Shown here: positions 52,582 through 61,730 of the stretch, in pieces
Numbering within the stretch: the stretch's first letter is position 1
How the letters are laid out: every line of letters begins with the position of its first letter
Source: Alloyangia pacifica
GTDB taxonomy: Bacteria; Pseudomonadota; Alphaproteobacteria; Rhodobacterales; Rhodobacteraceae
Length of the DNA stretch: 64,000 nucleotides
Direction: 5' to 3'
NCBI RefSeq assembly: GCF_020524285.1
Contig: NZ_JAIVKX010000009.1
Coordinates: 186,001-250,000 of the forward strand
Position numbers and translations under genes: made by a program
The notes under the pieces: generated by a model
Told to the model about the DNA's origin: nothing
Databases searched by the model: none
The model's input: only the letters and a program-made list of their open reading frames with translations

Positions 52582-53484
52582 ATGCTCACCGTCCTCAGCC
52601 ATGACATCCTGCCGGTCTTCACGCTGCTGGCGCTCGGCTTCCTGCTTGGCCGGCGCGGCATCTTCGCGCGGCAGGACGCGGCCTCGGCCAACCGGGTGGC
52701 GCTGATGGTGATGCAACCGGGGCTGATCTTCCTGGTGATCGCGACGGTGCCCTTTGCCGCGCTCGAACTGCGCAGCCTGCTTGCCTACGGCGCCTGCGAA
52801 GCGCTGGCCTTCGGCGCCTCCTACGCGCTCGCCCGCCGCGCCTTCGGCTGCGAGAAACTCGAGGCGTGGCTGCTGGCCATGGCTGTGGTCTTCGTCAACT
52901 CGCTGCTCTACATCCGCCCGATCGCGCTGCTGCTCTACGGCGAGGACGGCGCGCTTCCGGTGACCGCGGTGGTCGCCTGGGACACGGCCATCGCCTTTGC
53001 CTTCTTCATCATCAGCTCGGATCTCATCGCCCGCCCCTCGGCCGGGCCCTTGCCGGCGCTGAAGCGGCTCTCGGTGAACCCCACGCTGATCGCCATCGGG
53101 CTGGGCGTGGTGGTCAACCTCTCCGGTCTGCCGCTGCCCGAGCCGATCCTCACCGCCTGCCGCTTCGCCGGGGCCGCAACCGCACCACTGGTGCTCTTCG
53201 CGCTTGGCGTGCTGCTCTCGGGGCAGAGCCTGAAACCCTCGCCGGTGGTCGCCACATACTCGGGGCTGAAACTGCTCGGCTTCCCGCTGCTGGTGACGTT
53301 GGCGGTCTGGCTGGCCGGGGCGAGCGATCTGTGGCAGGCGCAGTTCAGCTTGCTGGCGGCGGGACCGTCGGGGGCCATGGCCTTTGCGCTGGCGCTGCTG
53401 CACGGGATCCGCACCGACCGCATCGCGGCGGTCACCATCTGGACCAGCGCGCTGTCCCTGCTCTCGCTGGCGGCGCTGGCCTGA
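52582..53484 (+). CDS. AEC family transporter
   Basis: A 300-residue inner-membrane protein with ten predicted helices in the auxin-efflux-carrier fold. LPVFTLLALGFLLGRRGIFA opens the first repeat, and the second begins near ISSDLIARPSAG-SVNPTLIAIGLGVVVNL. GLKLLGFPLLVTLAVWLAG is the typical late segment. Members export or import small carboxylates such as malate or malonate in bacteria. It stands alone between the glycosyltransferases and the convergent ABC ATPase gene (3-bp gap). Confidence 0.9.
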   Translation: MLTVLSHDILPVFTLLALGFLLGRRGIFARQDAASANRVALMVMQPGLIFLVIATVPFAALELRSLLAYGACEALAFGASYALARRAFGCEKLEAWLLAMAVVFVNSLLYIRPIALLLYGEDGALPVTAVVAWDTAIAFAFFIISSDLIARPSAGPLPALKRLSVNPTLIAIGLGVVVNLSGLPLPEPILTACRFAGAATAPLVLFALGVLLSGQSLKPSPVVATYSGLKLLGFPLLVTLAVWLAGASDLWQAQFSLLAAGPSGAMAFALALLHGIRTDRIAAVTIWTSALSLLSLAALA

Positions 53485-53487
53485 ACG

Positions 53488-54567
53488 TCAGTCCTTCGCC
53501 GGGAAGACGAAGCAGCGGTCGCGGCGCACGGTCAGCCACAGCGGCGTGCCGGGCTTCGGCAGGAAGACGTTGGGCACCGTGGCGCGGATCATGCCGCCGT
53601 CGAAATCCATCCGGAACTCCACGAGGCTCTCCGAGCCCATGAAGCGCGCCCGCTCGACCACGCCGCGCGCCGGGGTGCCGGCCATCTGCGTCGGGTTCGG
53701 GCCGCGCCCGCCGCGGTCGAAATCGATGCCCACGTGCTGCGGGCGGAAGACGATGTCGACCTCGCCGCCGTCGGGCACCCCGGGCGCCAGGAAGGGGCCG
53801 AAGGGCGTATCCGCCAAGGCCCCCTGAACTTTGCCGCGCAGCGAATTGATATCGCTGAAGAATGCGACCGCCGCCTTGTCCGCCGGGGCGTTGTAGATAT
53901 TGTAGGGCGCACCGCGCTGGACGATCTTGCCGCCGCGCATCAGCGCGATCTCGTCGGCCATGCGCATCGCTTCCTCGGGCTCGTGGGTGACCAGCAGGAC
54001 CGAGGCGCCCTCTTCCTTCAGCACCGCCAGCGTCTCGTCGCGGATGCCGTCGCGCAGCCGGTTGTCGAGGCCGGAGAAGGGCTCGTCCATCAGCATGATG
54101 CGCGGTTTCGGCGCCAGCGCGCGGGCCAGCGCCACGCGCTGCTGCTCACCGCCCGACAGCTGGTGCGGGTATTCGTCGATGAAATGCGCCAGCCCGACAC
54201 GATCGAGCAATTCCACCGCCCGTGCCCGCTTGGCGCTGCCCGCGCCCCTGAGGCCGAAGGCGACGTTCTCGCCCACCGACAGATGCGGAAAGAGCGCGAA
54301 ATCCTGGAACATCAGGCCGATGGCCCGGCGCTCCGGCGGAATGCGGAAGACCGTGTCGCAGATCAGCGTGCCGTCGACGAAGATCGAACCGCTGTCCTGC
54401 ATGTCGACCCCGGCGATCATCCGCAGCGTCGTCGACTTGCCGCAGCCCGAGGGGCCCAGCAGACAGGTCACGTGCCCCGGCTCGATGGTCAGCGAGACGT
54501 CGTCCACGACGGCGCGCCCCTCGAACCGCCGCACGAGGTTCCGGATCTCCAGTCGGGGGTGCGCCAC
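53488..54567 (-). CDS. ABC transporter ATP-binding protein, FbpC/PotA-like, orphan
   Basis: A 359-residue ATPase of the iron(III)/spermidine/putrescine class. Walker A GPSGCGKSTTLRMIAG, Q-loop LMFQDFALFPHLSVGENVAF, signature LSGGEQQRVALARAL, Walker B IMLMDEPFSGLDNRL and switch His LLVTHEPEEAMRMAD are intact. The C-terminal domain (from about residue 240) is an OB/TOBE-like regulatory module with RPQHVGIDFDRGG. The permease and binding-protein genes such systems need are not adjacent, so partners must be elsewhere. GAMES of the FbpC kind import ferric iron, but the substrate here is unproven. Confidence 0.88.
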   Translation of the reverse strand: MAHPRLEIRNLVRRFEGRAVVDDVSLTIEPGHVTCLLGPSGCGKSTTLRMIAGVDMQDSGSIFVDGTLICDTVFRIPPERRAIGLMFQDFALFPHLSVGENVAFGLRGAGSAKRARAVELLDRVGLAHFIDEYPHQLSGGEQQRVALARALAPKPRIMLMDEPFSGLDNRLRDGIRDETLAVLKEEGASVLLVTHEPEEAMRMADEIALMRGGKIVQRGAPYNIYNAPADKAAVAFFSDINSLRGKVQGALADTPFGPFLAPGVPDGGEVDIVFRPQHVGIDFDRGGRGPNPTQMAGTPARGVVERARFMGSESLVEFRMDFDGGMIRATVPNVFLPKPGTPLWLTVRRDRCFVFPAKD

Positions 54568-55025
54568 TGCTGCCTGCCTCGCGTTGTTCCCGAAGAAAAG
54601 CGTCGGGGATTGAGCTTATCCGCCGGAGTAGCAGCCCCCAAAGCGGCAGACAAGAACAAGGGACCCACGCGCCAGGCCAACTCCTGCCCCCTGCGCGCTC
54701 CGCACAAGGAGCACGCAGCCTCCAAGGCAGAATTTCCCGCAAGAGACCACCGGAGTCGGGCGCGTCGGGACTGCGTCAAATACGCACACGGACCATGCAA
54801 TCAGGGGTTGATCTTGAGCCCGCCTGCGCTACCAAAAAGGCCTCACGGCCATAGTAACTCAAAGTAACATTCGCAATACTTCATTAGAATTTTTCGACCT
54901 GACATTACCGTTAGAATTCGGCTAACTTTGCTAAAATTCACGTCAGCGTGGCCGTTTTCGGGTTGTGATACCGTGTGAAATCGGCTGCCTTCTCTCGACG
55001 CCGCCAACGACGATCAGGGAGTTCC
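54568..55025 (+). promoter_or_regulatory. Upstream region of the mrp operon with an AT-rich tract
   Basis: No gene is supported in these 458 bp. From about 54850 to 54945 the DNA turns AT-rich, unlike the flanks. It contains direct repeats TTAGAATT at 54884 and 54911 (27 bp apart) and GTAAC at 54854 and 54864. TAAAAT at 54932-54937 could be a -10 for mrpA, about 90 bp upstream of its ATG, with TTAGAA at 54911 as a poorly spaced -35. The repeats could be regulator sites. Confidence 0.4.
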
Positions 55026-57881
55026 ATGTCACTATTCATCATTGCGCTCCTTCCCTTTCTCGGAGCCCTGCTGCCGGGCCTGATGATTCAGGCCGGTCGC
55101 CGGGCCTGCGGAATGACGACGCTGTTCGTCACCCTCGCCGCGCTGCTCGGATTGGTCACCCACCTGCCCGCGGTCTGGGCCGGCGAGACGATCACTGCCT
55201 CGGTCGAGTGGATGCCGACGCTCGGGCTGAACATGACGCTCTTCCTCGACGGGCTGGGCATGATGTTCGCCATGCTGATCCTCGGGATCGGCGCGCTGGT
55301 GATCATCTATGCCCGCTACTACCTGACGCGCGATGACAACATGGGCGAGTTCTACACCTACCTGCTGCTCTTCCAGGGCGCGATGGTGGGCATCGTCCTG
55401 TCGAACAACATCCTGCTCCTGCTGATCTTCTGGGAGCTGACCTCGCTGTCGTCCTTCCTGCTCATCGGCTTCTGGAAACACCTGCCCGAGGGCCGCCAAG
55501 GCGCACGCATGGCGCTCACGGTGACCGGCATGGGCGGTCTGGCCCTGATCGGGGGCATGCTGCTGCTGGGCGCGGCGGCGGGCACCTACGAGATCACCGA
55601 GATCATCGCGCGGCGCGATGTCATCCAGGCCTCGCCCTACTACCTTCCGGCGCTGCTGCTGATCCTGCTCGGCTGCTTCACCAAGTCGGCGCAGTTCCCC
55701 TTCCATTTCTGGCTGCCGCACGCCATGGCCGCGCCGACGCCAGTGTCGTCCTACCTGCACTCGGCGACCATGGTGAAGGCGGGCATCTTCCTGATGGCGC
55801 GGCTCTGGCCGGCGCTCTCCGGCACCGAGGAATGGTTCTGGATCGTCACCTCGGCGGGGCTGATCACCATGGTGCTGGGCGCCGTCATCGGCCTGTTCAA
55901 GCACGACCTCAAGGCGCTGCTGGCCTTCTCGACGGTCTCGCACCTCGGGCTCATCACCATGCTGCTCGGCACCGGCACCGCCTATGGCGCGATGGCGGCG
56001 GTGTTCCACATCCTCAACCACGCGGCCTTCAAATGCTCGCTCTTCATGAGCGCGGGCATCGTCGACCACGAGGCCCACACCCGCGACATCCGCCGCCTTG
56101 GCGGGCTGCGCCACCTGATGCCGATCACCGCGACCATCGCCATCGTCGGATCGCTGGCGATGGCCGGCATCCCGCTGTTCAACGGCTTCCTGTCGAAGGA
56201 GATGTTCCTCGAGGAAGCCTCGCACACGGTGCTCTTCGGCTCGCACTGGCTGGTGCCGGTGCTGGCGACGTTGGGGGCGATCTTCTCGGCCGCCTACAGC
56301 TTCCGCTTCATCGGCCATGCCTTCCTCGGGAAGACCCGCGACGACTATCCGCACACGCCGCATGACCCGAACTTCGGCATGTGGGGACCGCCGGCCTTCC
56401 TGGGGCTGATCGTGGTCACCGTGGGCTGCCTGCCCTTCCTCGCCGAACCGGTGGTCAAGCTGGTGACCGCCGCGGTGATCGGCGAGGTGGCCGAGGTTCC
56501 GGGCGCCCACCTCGCGCTCTGGCACGGGGTCACCCCGGCGCTGATCATGTCGATCATCGCCACCGTCGGCGGCCTGATCCTGCTGGCGCTCTTCACCCCG
56601 CTGCTGAAGGGCTGGGACGCCGCGCCGCGCCCCGAGGCCAAGCAGATCTTCGACGCGCTGATAGGTGCCTGCGCCCGCGGAGCAGAGCGCCTGACCTTCG
56701 GGCTGCACAACGGCAGCTTCTCGCGCTACGCCGCGATCTTCACCGTGACCGTGCTGGCGGTTTCCGCACACGCCTGGTTCACCGGCACCCTGGGGCCGGT
56801 GACGCGCGAGATGCTGCCGATCCAGCCGCTGCCGCTGGCGGGCTGGGTGCTCATCGTCAGCGCCACCGGGTTCATCGTCTTCTTCCACCGCAACCGGCTT
56901 GCGGCGCTGATCCTCATGGGGGTCATCGGCACCATGGTGTCGATCGCCTTCAACTACCTCTCGGCCCCGGACCTCGCGCTGACGCAGATCTCGGTCGAGG
57001 TGGTGACGATCATCCTGCTGCTGCTGGCGCTGAACTTCCTGCCCAACACCACGCCGATCGAATCGTCGGTCTCGCGCCGGGTGCGCGACGGGCTGCTGGC
57101 GGGCGTCGCCGGGCTCGGCGCGGCCGGGCTCACCTATGCCATCCTGCGCCGCGACTTCTCGATGGGCACGATCTCGGACTACATGCTCGAGAACTCCTAC
57201 TACGGCGGTGGCGGCACCAACGTGGTGAACGTGATCCTCGTGGACTTCCGGGGCTATGACACCTTCGGCGAGATCATCGTGCTCGGCATCGCCGCGCTGG
57301 TGATCTACGCGGTGACCGAGGCGCTGCTGACCGGCCCGGTGCGGGCGCGGCTGCTCAACCGCGTGCCCGACCAGGACCAGGCCGGGGACGCGCACCCGCT
57401 GATGATGGTGGTGGTCACCCGGCTGCTGCTGCCGGTGGTGCTGATGGTCGGCGCCTACATCTTCCTGCGCGGCCACAACGAGCCGGGCGGCGGCTTCGTC
57501 GCGGGTCTCGTGGTGTCGATCGCCGTGGTCATGCAGTACATGGCCTCGGGCTTCGCCTGGGCCAACGAGCGCCAGCGCTACCCCTACCACGGGGTGATCG
57601 GCGCGGGCGTGCTGATCGCCGGGCTCACCGGCATCGGTGCCTGGCTCTTCGGCCGCCCCTTCCTGACCTCGACCTTTGGCTACGTGAAACTGCCCGGTCT
57701 TGAGGAGTTCGAGCTCGCCTCGGCCATGGCCTTCGACCTCGGCGTCTTCCTCGCGGTCGTGGGGGCCGTGCTGCTGTCGCTCGAGAGCTTCTCGCGCATG
57801 GCGCGCCGCTCCGGCGACGAGACCAGCGAGCATGCGATGGACATCGACCCCTCGCGCGACACCGAAAACGAGGGGGCCTGA
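55026..57881 (+). CDS. mrpA: Monovalent cation/H+ antiporter subunit A with fused B domain
   Basis: A 951-residue multi-spanning subunit of the Mrp (Mnh/Pha) antiporter, homologous to NuoL of complex I. Key residues are the membrane Glu in LLIFWELTSLSSFLLIG and the Lys in HSATMVKAGIFLMARLWP. The C-terminal part (from about residue 790) is an MrpB-like domain with FLRGHNEPGGGFVAGLVVS, so subunits A and B are one polypeptide. There is no separate mrpB. AGGGAG precedes the ATG at 55026. The complex exports Na+ or K+ in exchange for H+, for salt and alkali tolerance. Confidence 0.96.
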   Translation: MSLFIIALLPFLGALLPGLMIQAGRRACGMTTLFVTLAALLGLVTHLPAVWAGETITASVEWMPTLGLNMTLFLDGLGMMFAMLILGIGALVIIYARYYLTRDDNMGEFYTYLLLFQGAMVGIVLSNNILLLLIFWELTSLSSFLLIGFWKHLPEGRQGARMALTVTGMGGLALIGGMLLLGAAAGTYEITEIIARRDVIQASPYYLPALLLILLGCFTKSAQFPFHFWLPHAMAAPTPVSSYLHSATMVKAGIFLMARLWPALSGTEEWFWIVTSAGLITMVLGAVIGLFKHDLKALLAFSTVSHLGLITMLLGTGTAYGAMAAVFHILNHAAFKCSLFMSAGIVDHEAHTRDIRRLGGLRHLMPITATIAIVGSLAMAGIPLFNGFLSKEMFLEEASHTVLFGSHWLVPVLATLGAIFSAAYSFRFIGHAFLGKTRDDYPHTPHDPNFGMWGPPAFLGLIVVTVGCLPFLAEPVVKLVTAAVIGEVAEVPGAHLALWHGVTPALIMSIIATVGGLILLALFTPLLKGWDAAPRPEAKQIFDALIGACARGAERLTFGLHNGSFSRYAAIFTVTVLAVSAHAWFTGTLGPVTREMLPIQPLPLAGWVLIVSATGFIVFFHRNRLAALILMGVIGTMVSIAFNYLSAPDLALTQISVEVVTIILLLLALNFLPNTTPIESSVSRRVRDGLLAGVAGLGAAGLTYAILRRDFSMGTISDYMLENSYYGGGGTNVVNVILVDFRGYDTFGEIIVLGIAALVIYAVTEALLTGPVRARLLNRVPDQDQAGDAHPLMMVVVTRLLLPVVLMVGAYIFLRGHNEPGGGFVAGLVVSIAVVMQYMASGFAWANERQRYPYHGVIGAGVLIAGLTGIGAWLFGRPFLTSTFGYVKLPGLEEFELASAMAFDLGVFLAVVGAVLLSLESFSRMARRSGDETSEHAMDIDPSRDTENEGA

Positions 57882-57884
57882 TCC

Positions 57885-58292
57885 ATGGAGTTTCTCATCG
57901 CGACCACCATCGGCGTGCTGACCGCCGCGGGCATCTACATGGTGATGCGGCTGCGCACCTTCCCGGTGATCATCGGCACCTCGCTGCTGACCTACGCCGT
58001 GAACCTCTTCCTCTTCGCCTCGGGCCGGCTGGTGATCAACCAGCCGCCGATCCTGCGCGACGACGTGTCGAGCTACACCGACCCGCTGCCGCAGGCGCTG
58101 GTGCTGACCGCCATCGTGATCTCCTTCGGCATGACCGCCGTCGTGGTGATGATCGCGCTCGCCTCCTACCTCAACGCCGATGACGACCACGTCGACGAGG
58201 CAGGGCATCTGGCAAAGGAGCGCCGCGCCGGAGACGACCCCAAAGAAGACCCTGAGACGCAACAGGGCGAGAACAAGGAGTTCCGCGCATGA
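57885..58292 (+). CDS. mrpC: Mrp antiporter subunit C (NuoK-like)
   Basis: A 135-residue protein with three helices like NuoK. IGVLTAAGIYMVMRLRTFPV is the first, and LLTYAVNLFLFASGRLVINQ the second; DPLPQALVLTAIVISFGMTA is the conserved stretch of the third. The final 35 residues are a charged tail, DDHVDEAGHLAKERRAGDDP onward, longer than in minimal MrpC proteins. It begins 3 bp after mrpA and overlaps mrpD by 4 bp. Confidence 0.95.
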   Translation: MEFLIATTIGVLTAAGIYMVMRLRTFPVIIGTSLLTYAVNLFLFASGRLVINQPPILRDDVSSYTDPLPQALVLTAIVISFGMTAVVVMIALASYLNADDDHVDEAGHLAKERRAGDDPKEDPETQQGENKEFRA

Positions 58293-60001
58293 TGCACTGG
58301 ATCATCGCCCCCGTGCTGCTGCCCGCGATGATGGCCGCCATCATCGTGCTGGCCGCGCGCTTCCACGAGAGCCTTCAGCGCATCTTCTCGGTCGCCTCGC
58401 TGGTGGCCACGCTCGCCATCGCCATCGGCCTCTACGTGCAGGCCAGCGACGGCACGGTGACGCTCTACCAGCTCGGCGACTGGCAGGCGCCCTTCGGCAT
58501 CGTGCTGGTGGCCGACCGGCTGGCGACCACGATGGTCCTGCTGACCGCCGTGCTCGCGCTGCCGGTGCTGGTCTATGCCATCGGCTCGGGCTGGGACCGG
58601 CGCGGGCAGCATTTCCACGCGCTCTTCCAGTTCCAGATCATGGGGATCATGGGCGCCTTCCTGACCGGCGACGCCTTCAACCTGTTCGTGTTCTTCGAGG
58701 TGCTGCTGATCGCCTCCTACGGGCTCATGGTCCACTCGGGCGGCGCGACGCGCACCCGGGCGGGCGTGCAGTACATGCTCTACAACCTGCTTGGCTCGAC
58801 GCTCTTCCTGTTCGCGCTCGGCACGCTCTACGCGCAGGCGGGCACGCTGAACATGGCCGATCTCGCGCAGCGCGTGGCGCAGGCCGATCCGGGCAATTCG
58901 GCGGGCCTGCGCGTCGCCGCCGTGCTGCTGCTGCTGGTCTTCGCGATCAAGGCCGCGCTGCTGCCGCTGCACTTCTGGCTGCCCTCGAGCTATGCCGAGG
59001 CGCCCGCCCCGGTGGCCGCGCTCTTCGCCATCATGACCAAGGTCGGCGCCTATTGCATCATCCGCGTGCACACGATGATCTTCCCGCCGAGCTCGCCGCT
59101 GATGGCGGGCGCGCATGAGGAATGGCTGCTGCCGCTGGCGCTGATCACCCTGGCGATCGGCATGATCGGTGTGCTCGGCGCGCGCGAGATCGGGCGTCTG
59201 GTGGCCTTCTCGGTGGTCGGCTCGATGGGCATGCTGCTCGCTTCCGTGGCGCAGTTCACCCCCGCCGGCATCGCCTCCGCGCTCTATTACGCGCTACATT
59301 CGACGCTGACCACGGCGGCGCTGTTCCTGATCGTCGACGTGATCCGCGAACGGCGCGGCAGCGTGGCCGGCACCGTCCGGGAAACCCTGCCCATGGCGGG
59401 CGGCGCGCTGGTCGCCGGTCTGTTCTTCGTGGCCTGCATCGCCATGGCGGGCCTGCCGCCGCTGTCGGGCTTCGTCGGCAAGCTGCTGATCCTCGAAGCC
59501 TCGCAGGGCAGCGCGGCGATGAGCTGGGTCTGGGCCGTAGTGCTCGGCTCGTCGCTTGTCGCGGTCGTCGGCTTCTCGCGCGCGGGCTCGACGATCTTCT
59601 GGAAGCCGCACCAGCTCGCGGTCGAGCACTGCGGCACGGCAGAGGATCCCGAGGACGAACAGGGCGCCCGCGAAGTGCGTGACCCCACCGACGGCCATGC
59701 GCCGCTGCCGATGCTCGCCATCGGGACCCTGGTCGCCCTGCTGGTCGCCCTGACGATCTTCGCCGGTCCGGTGATGCGGCACCTCGACGCCACCGCCGCG
59801 CAGCTCTTTGCACCGGAGCCCTATATCTCCACCGTGCTCGAGACGCCCGGCAAGGAGATCGTGAAACACTCTGACGATCACTCCGAAGACGGGTCGGAAG
59901 ACCATGGCGAGACCGGCTCGGGCGGTGGGGACGTGCCCGCCGACGAGGGGCATGACCCGGGTGCCGAGGCGGCAACTGACGACGCATTGGGAGGACACTG
60001 A
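58289..60001 (+). CDS. mrpD: Mrp antiporter subunit D
   Basis: A 570-residue NuoM/NuoN-like subunit. The key Glu is in LFVFFEVLLIASYGLMV and the Lys in ALFAIMTKVGAYCIIRV; LPLHFWLPSSYAEAPAPVAA is the conserved antiporter signature. After the last helix a cytoplasmic or periplasmic tail of about 55 residues is very rich in Asp, Glu, His and Gly (IVKHSDDHSEDGSEDHGETG), which is unusual for the family. It starts inside the mrpC stop (ATGA) and shares the A of its TGA with the mrpE ATG. Confidence 0.95.
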   Translation: MMHWIIAPVLLPAMMAAIIVLAARFHESLQRIFSVASLVATLAIAIGLYVQASDGTVTLYQLGDWQAPFGIVLVADRLATTMVLLTAVLALPVLVYAIGSGWDRRGQHFHALFQFQIMGIMGAFLTGDAFNLFVFFEVLLIASYGLMVHSGGATRTRAGVQYMLYNLLGSTLFLFALGTLYAQAGTLNMADLAQRVAQADPGNSAGLRVAAVLLLLVFAIKAALLPLHFWLPSSYAEAPAPVAALFAIMTKVGAYCIIRVHTMIFPPSSPLMAGAHEEWLLPLALITLAIGMIGVLGAREIGRLVAFSVVGSMGMLLASVAQFTPAGIASALYYALHSTLTTAALFLIVDVIRERRGSVAGTVRETLPMAGGALVAGLFFVACIAMAGLPPLSGFVGKLLILEASQGSAAMSWVWAVVLGSSLVAVVGFSRAGSTIFWKPHQLAVEHCGTAEDPEDEQGAREVRDPTDGHAPLPMLAIGTLVALLVALTIFAGPVMRHLDATAAQLFAPEPYISTVLETPGKEIVKHSDDHSEDGSEDHGETGSGGGDVPADEGHDPGAEAATDDALGGH

Positions 60002-60504
60002 TGGCCACGCGTTTCGTGCAAAGGCTCTTTCCGCACCCGCTGCTCTCGGTGGCGCTGGTGATCATCTGGCAGCTGCTGGCGAACGAGCCTTCAATCAACA
60101 GCCTCGTCTTCGGGGCGATCCTCGGCGTGCTGCTGCCCTTCGCCACCGCCGCCTACTGGCCGAACCGCCCGCAGGTGACCCGGCCCTGGATGCTGATCCC
60201 CTACGGCCTCGTCGTTGCCTGGGACATCATCACCGCCAATATCACCGTCGCGCTGATCGTGTTGTTCAAACCCAACCGCAACATCCGCTCGGCCTGGGTC
60301 AACGTGCCGCTCGACATCCGCACCCCCGAGGCGATCACCGCGCTCGCCGGAACCATCACCCTGACGCCCGGCACCGTTTCGGTGGATCTCTCGGACGAGG
60401 GCCACGCGCTGCTGGTGCACGCGCTGCACACCGATGATCCCGAGGCAGTTGCCCGCAAGATCAAGCACCGCTACGAACGCCGCCTGAAGGAGATTTTCGA
60501 ATGA
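60001..60504 (+). CDS. mrpE: Mrp antiporter subunit E
   Basis: A 167-residue subunit with two or three N-terminal helices (FPHPLLSVALVIIWQLLANE; SLVFGAILGVLLPFATAAYW) and a soluble C-terminal domain. NRNIRSAWVNVPLDIRTPEA and ALAGTITLTPGTVSVDLSDE are the standard MrpE signatures. Start TGATG overlaps mrpD and its end overlaps mrpF (ATGA), so expression is coupled. Confidence 0.95.
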   Translation: MATRFVQRLFPHPLLSVALVIIWQLLANEPSINSLVFGAILGVLLPFATAAYWPNRPQVTRPWMLIPYGLVVAWDIITANITVALIVLFKPNRNIRSAWVNVPLDIRTPEAITALAGTITLTPGTVSVDLSDEGHALLVHALHTDDPEAVARKIKHRYERRLKEIFE

Positions 60505-60773
60505 TCGTCACCTATGCGCTCATCTTCGCCTTCGCCGCCGTGAGCCTGTCGCTCCTGCTGACCATGATCCGGCTGGTGAAGGGCCCCCGGAGCGGCGACC
60601 GCATCCTTGCGCTCGACACGCTGTCGATCAACGCCGTGGCGCTGATCATCCTCGTCGGCATCGCCGGGGCGACGCAAATCTACTTCGAGGCGGCGATCAT
60701 CATCGCCATGCTCGGCTTCGTGTCGACCGTGGCCGTGGCCCGCTTCGTGCTGAGGGGAGACATCATCGAATGA
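60501..60773 (+). CDS. mrpF: Mrp antiporter subunit F
   Basis: A 90-residue three-helix subunit. TMIRLVKGPRSGDRILALDT and the following VALIILVGIAGATQIYFEAA are the typical MrpF sequence, with the conserved RxxxGP and D region in the first loop. Both ends overlap neighbours by 4 bp. Confidence 0.95.
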   Translation: MIVTYALIFAFAAVSLSLLLTMIRLVKGPRSGDRILALDTLSINAVALIILVGIAGATQIYFEAAIIIAMLGFVSTVAVARFVLRGDIIE

Positions 60774-61165
60774 GCCACGGCATCCTCGACATCGCCATTG
60801 CCGCCGCGCTGGTCATCGGCGGGCTGTTCACTCTGGTGGGCTCGATCGGCCTGCTGAAGCTGGAGGCGCCCATGGCCCGGCTGCACGCGCCGACAAAAGC
60901 CTCGACCCTGGGCGTGGGCTCGATCCTGCTGGCCTCGGTGCTCTACGCCTATGCCTCCGGCGCCCCGTCCTACCACGAGTTGCTGATCATCGCCTTCCTG
61001 TTCATGACGGCGCCGGTCTCGGCCTATTTCATCGGCAAGGTGCACATCCACCTCGGCCAGAACCGCAAGCCGCTGCCGAAACCCGCGCGCGACCGCCTCT
61101 GGGCGACCGAGGCCAAGCGCGAGGAGGACACGCCGAGCGTGCCCGAGATGAAGGCCGACGCGTAA
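60770..61165 (+). CDS. mrpG: Mrp antiporter subunit G
   Basis: A 131-residue three-helix subunit. GGLFTLVGSIGLLKLEAPMA and RLHAPTKASTLGVGSILLAS match the MrpG core (MxRLHAPTKAxTLG), followed by LLIIAFLFMTAPVSAYFIGK. A hydrophilic tail of about 45 residues follows. It closes the mrp operon, whose six genes all overlap or nearly touch. Confidence 0.95.
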   Translation: MSHGILDIAIAAALVIGGLFTLVGSIGLLKLEAPMARLHAPTKASTLGVGSILLASVLYAYASGAPSYHELLIIAFLFMTAPVSAYFIGKVHIHLGQNRKPLPKPARDRLWATEAKREEDTPSVPEMKADA

Positions 61166-61169
61166 GCGC

Positions 61170-61194
61170 AAAAGGCGGCGGTCAGCCCGCCGCC
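61170..61194 (-). terminator. Terminator overlapping the stop of the PIN-domain gene
   Basis: GGCGGCGG (61174-61181) and CCGCCGCC (61187-61194) pair around the PIN gene stop codon (complement of 61182-61184), and the minus strand continues TTTT (complement of 61170-61173). The stop codon thus lies in the hairpin loop. It also lies just past mrpG on the plus strand and may slow that transcript. Confidence 0.65.
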
Positions 61195-61730
61195 TCGAGC
61201 GCCTTGCCGAGCCGCGGCAGCCGCGCCTTCTTGAGCAGCCCGCGCATGCTCCAGTCCTCGCCCGACAGCCGCCGCGCCTCTGCGAGGACCGCCTCGCAGG
61301 CGTCCTTCACGTGGCCCGGGTTGGCCTCGCAGAGACCGCGCAGGAAGCCGTCGGCATCGACGCGCGAGAGCCCTTCCTCGGCGAGGATGTTGCGCGGGAA
61401 ATCCTTGGCGTTCTCCGTGACGATGAGATCGGCACTGCCGGAGATGGCCGCCGCCAGAACGTGCAGGTCTGCCGGATCGGGCAGCCAGAGCCGGTCTTCC
61501 ATGGCGGGTTGGTACCGCACCTCGGAGCCCGGCCATGCGGCGCGCACCTGCGCGATCTCGCCGCGCGCCTGCACCTCGCCCATCGGGCCGAGCTTGCGCG
61601 CCGCCAGCGCCCATTCTTCCAGGATGCGCCCCGACCACAGCGGCTGGTAGAGCCCCTGCGCCGCGACGCCCAGCAGCACCTCGCGCATCACCGTCGGGTA
61701 GATGACGCAGGTGTCGAGCAGCACCTTCAC
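61182..61730 (-). CDS. PIN domain-containing protein (RSP_2648-like)
   Basis: A 182-residue PIN-fold protein. The first acidic residue is in [19 protein letters not shown], a Glu in [14 protein letters not shown], and Asp residues in [14 protein letters not shown] and [11 protein letters not shown], giving the expected PIN nuclease metal cluster. I associate it with a Rhodobacterales family named for RSP_2648. There is no antitoxin gene next to it; instead its ATG overlaps the stop of a methyltransferase gene (ATGA). So it is probably an RNA-processing or orphan PIN protein and not a standard VapC. Confidence 0.85.
   Translation of the reverse strand: MKVLLDTCVIYPTVMREVLLGVAAQGLYQPLWSGRILEEWALAARKLGPMGEVQARGEIAQVRAAWPGSEVRYQPAMEDRLWLPDPADLHVLAAAISGSADLIVTENAKDFPRNILAEEGLSRVDADGFLRGLCEANPGHVKDACEAVLAEARRLSGEDWSMRGLLKKARLPRLGKALEAAG

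Noticed and set aside
55032-58262. Open frame of 1076 codons on the minus strand opposite mrpA and mrpC
   Set aside because: Its product is a His/Arg/Asp/Gln-rich string, as expected when membrane-protein codons are read in reverse. No domain is recognisable.
61182-61730. PIN protein as the toxin of a VapBC system
   Set aside because: No small antitoxin gene is next to it. The upstream partner is a 398-residue methyltransferase.
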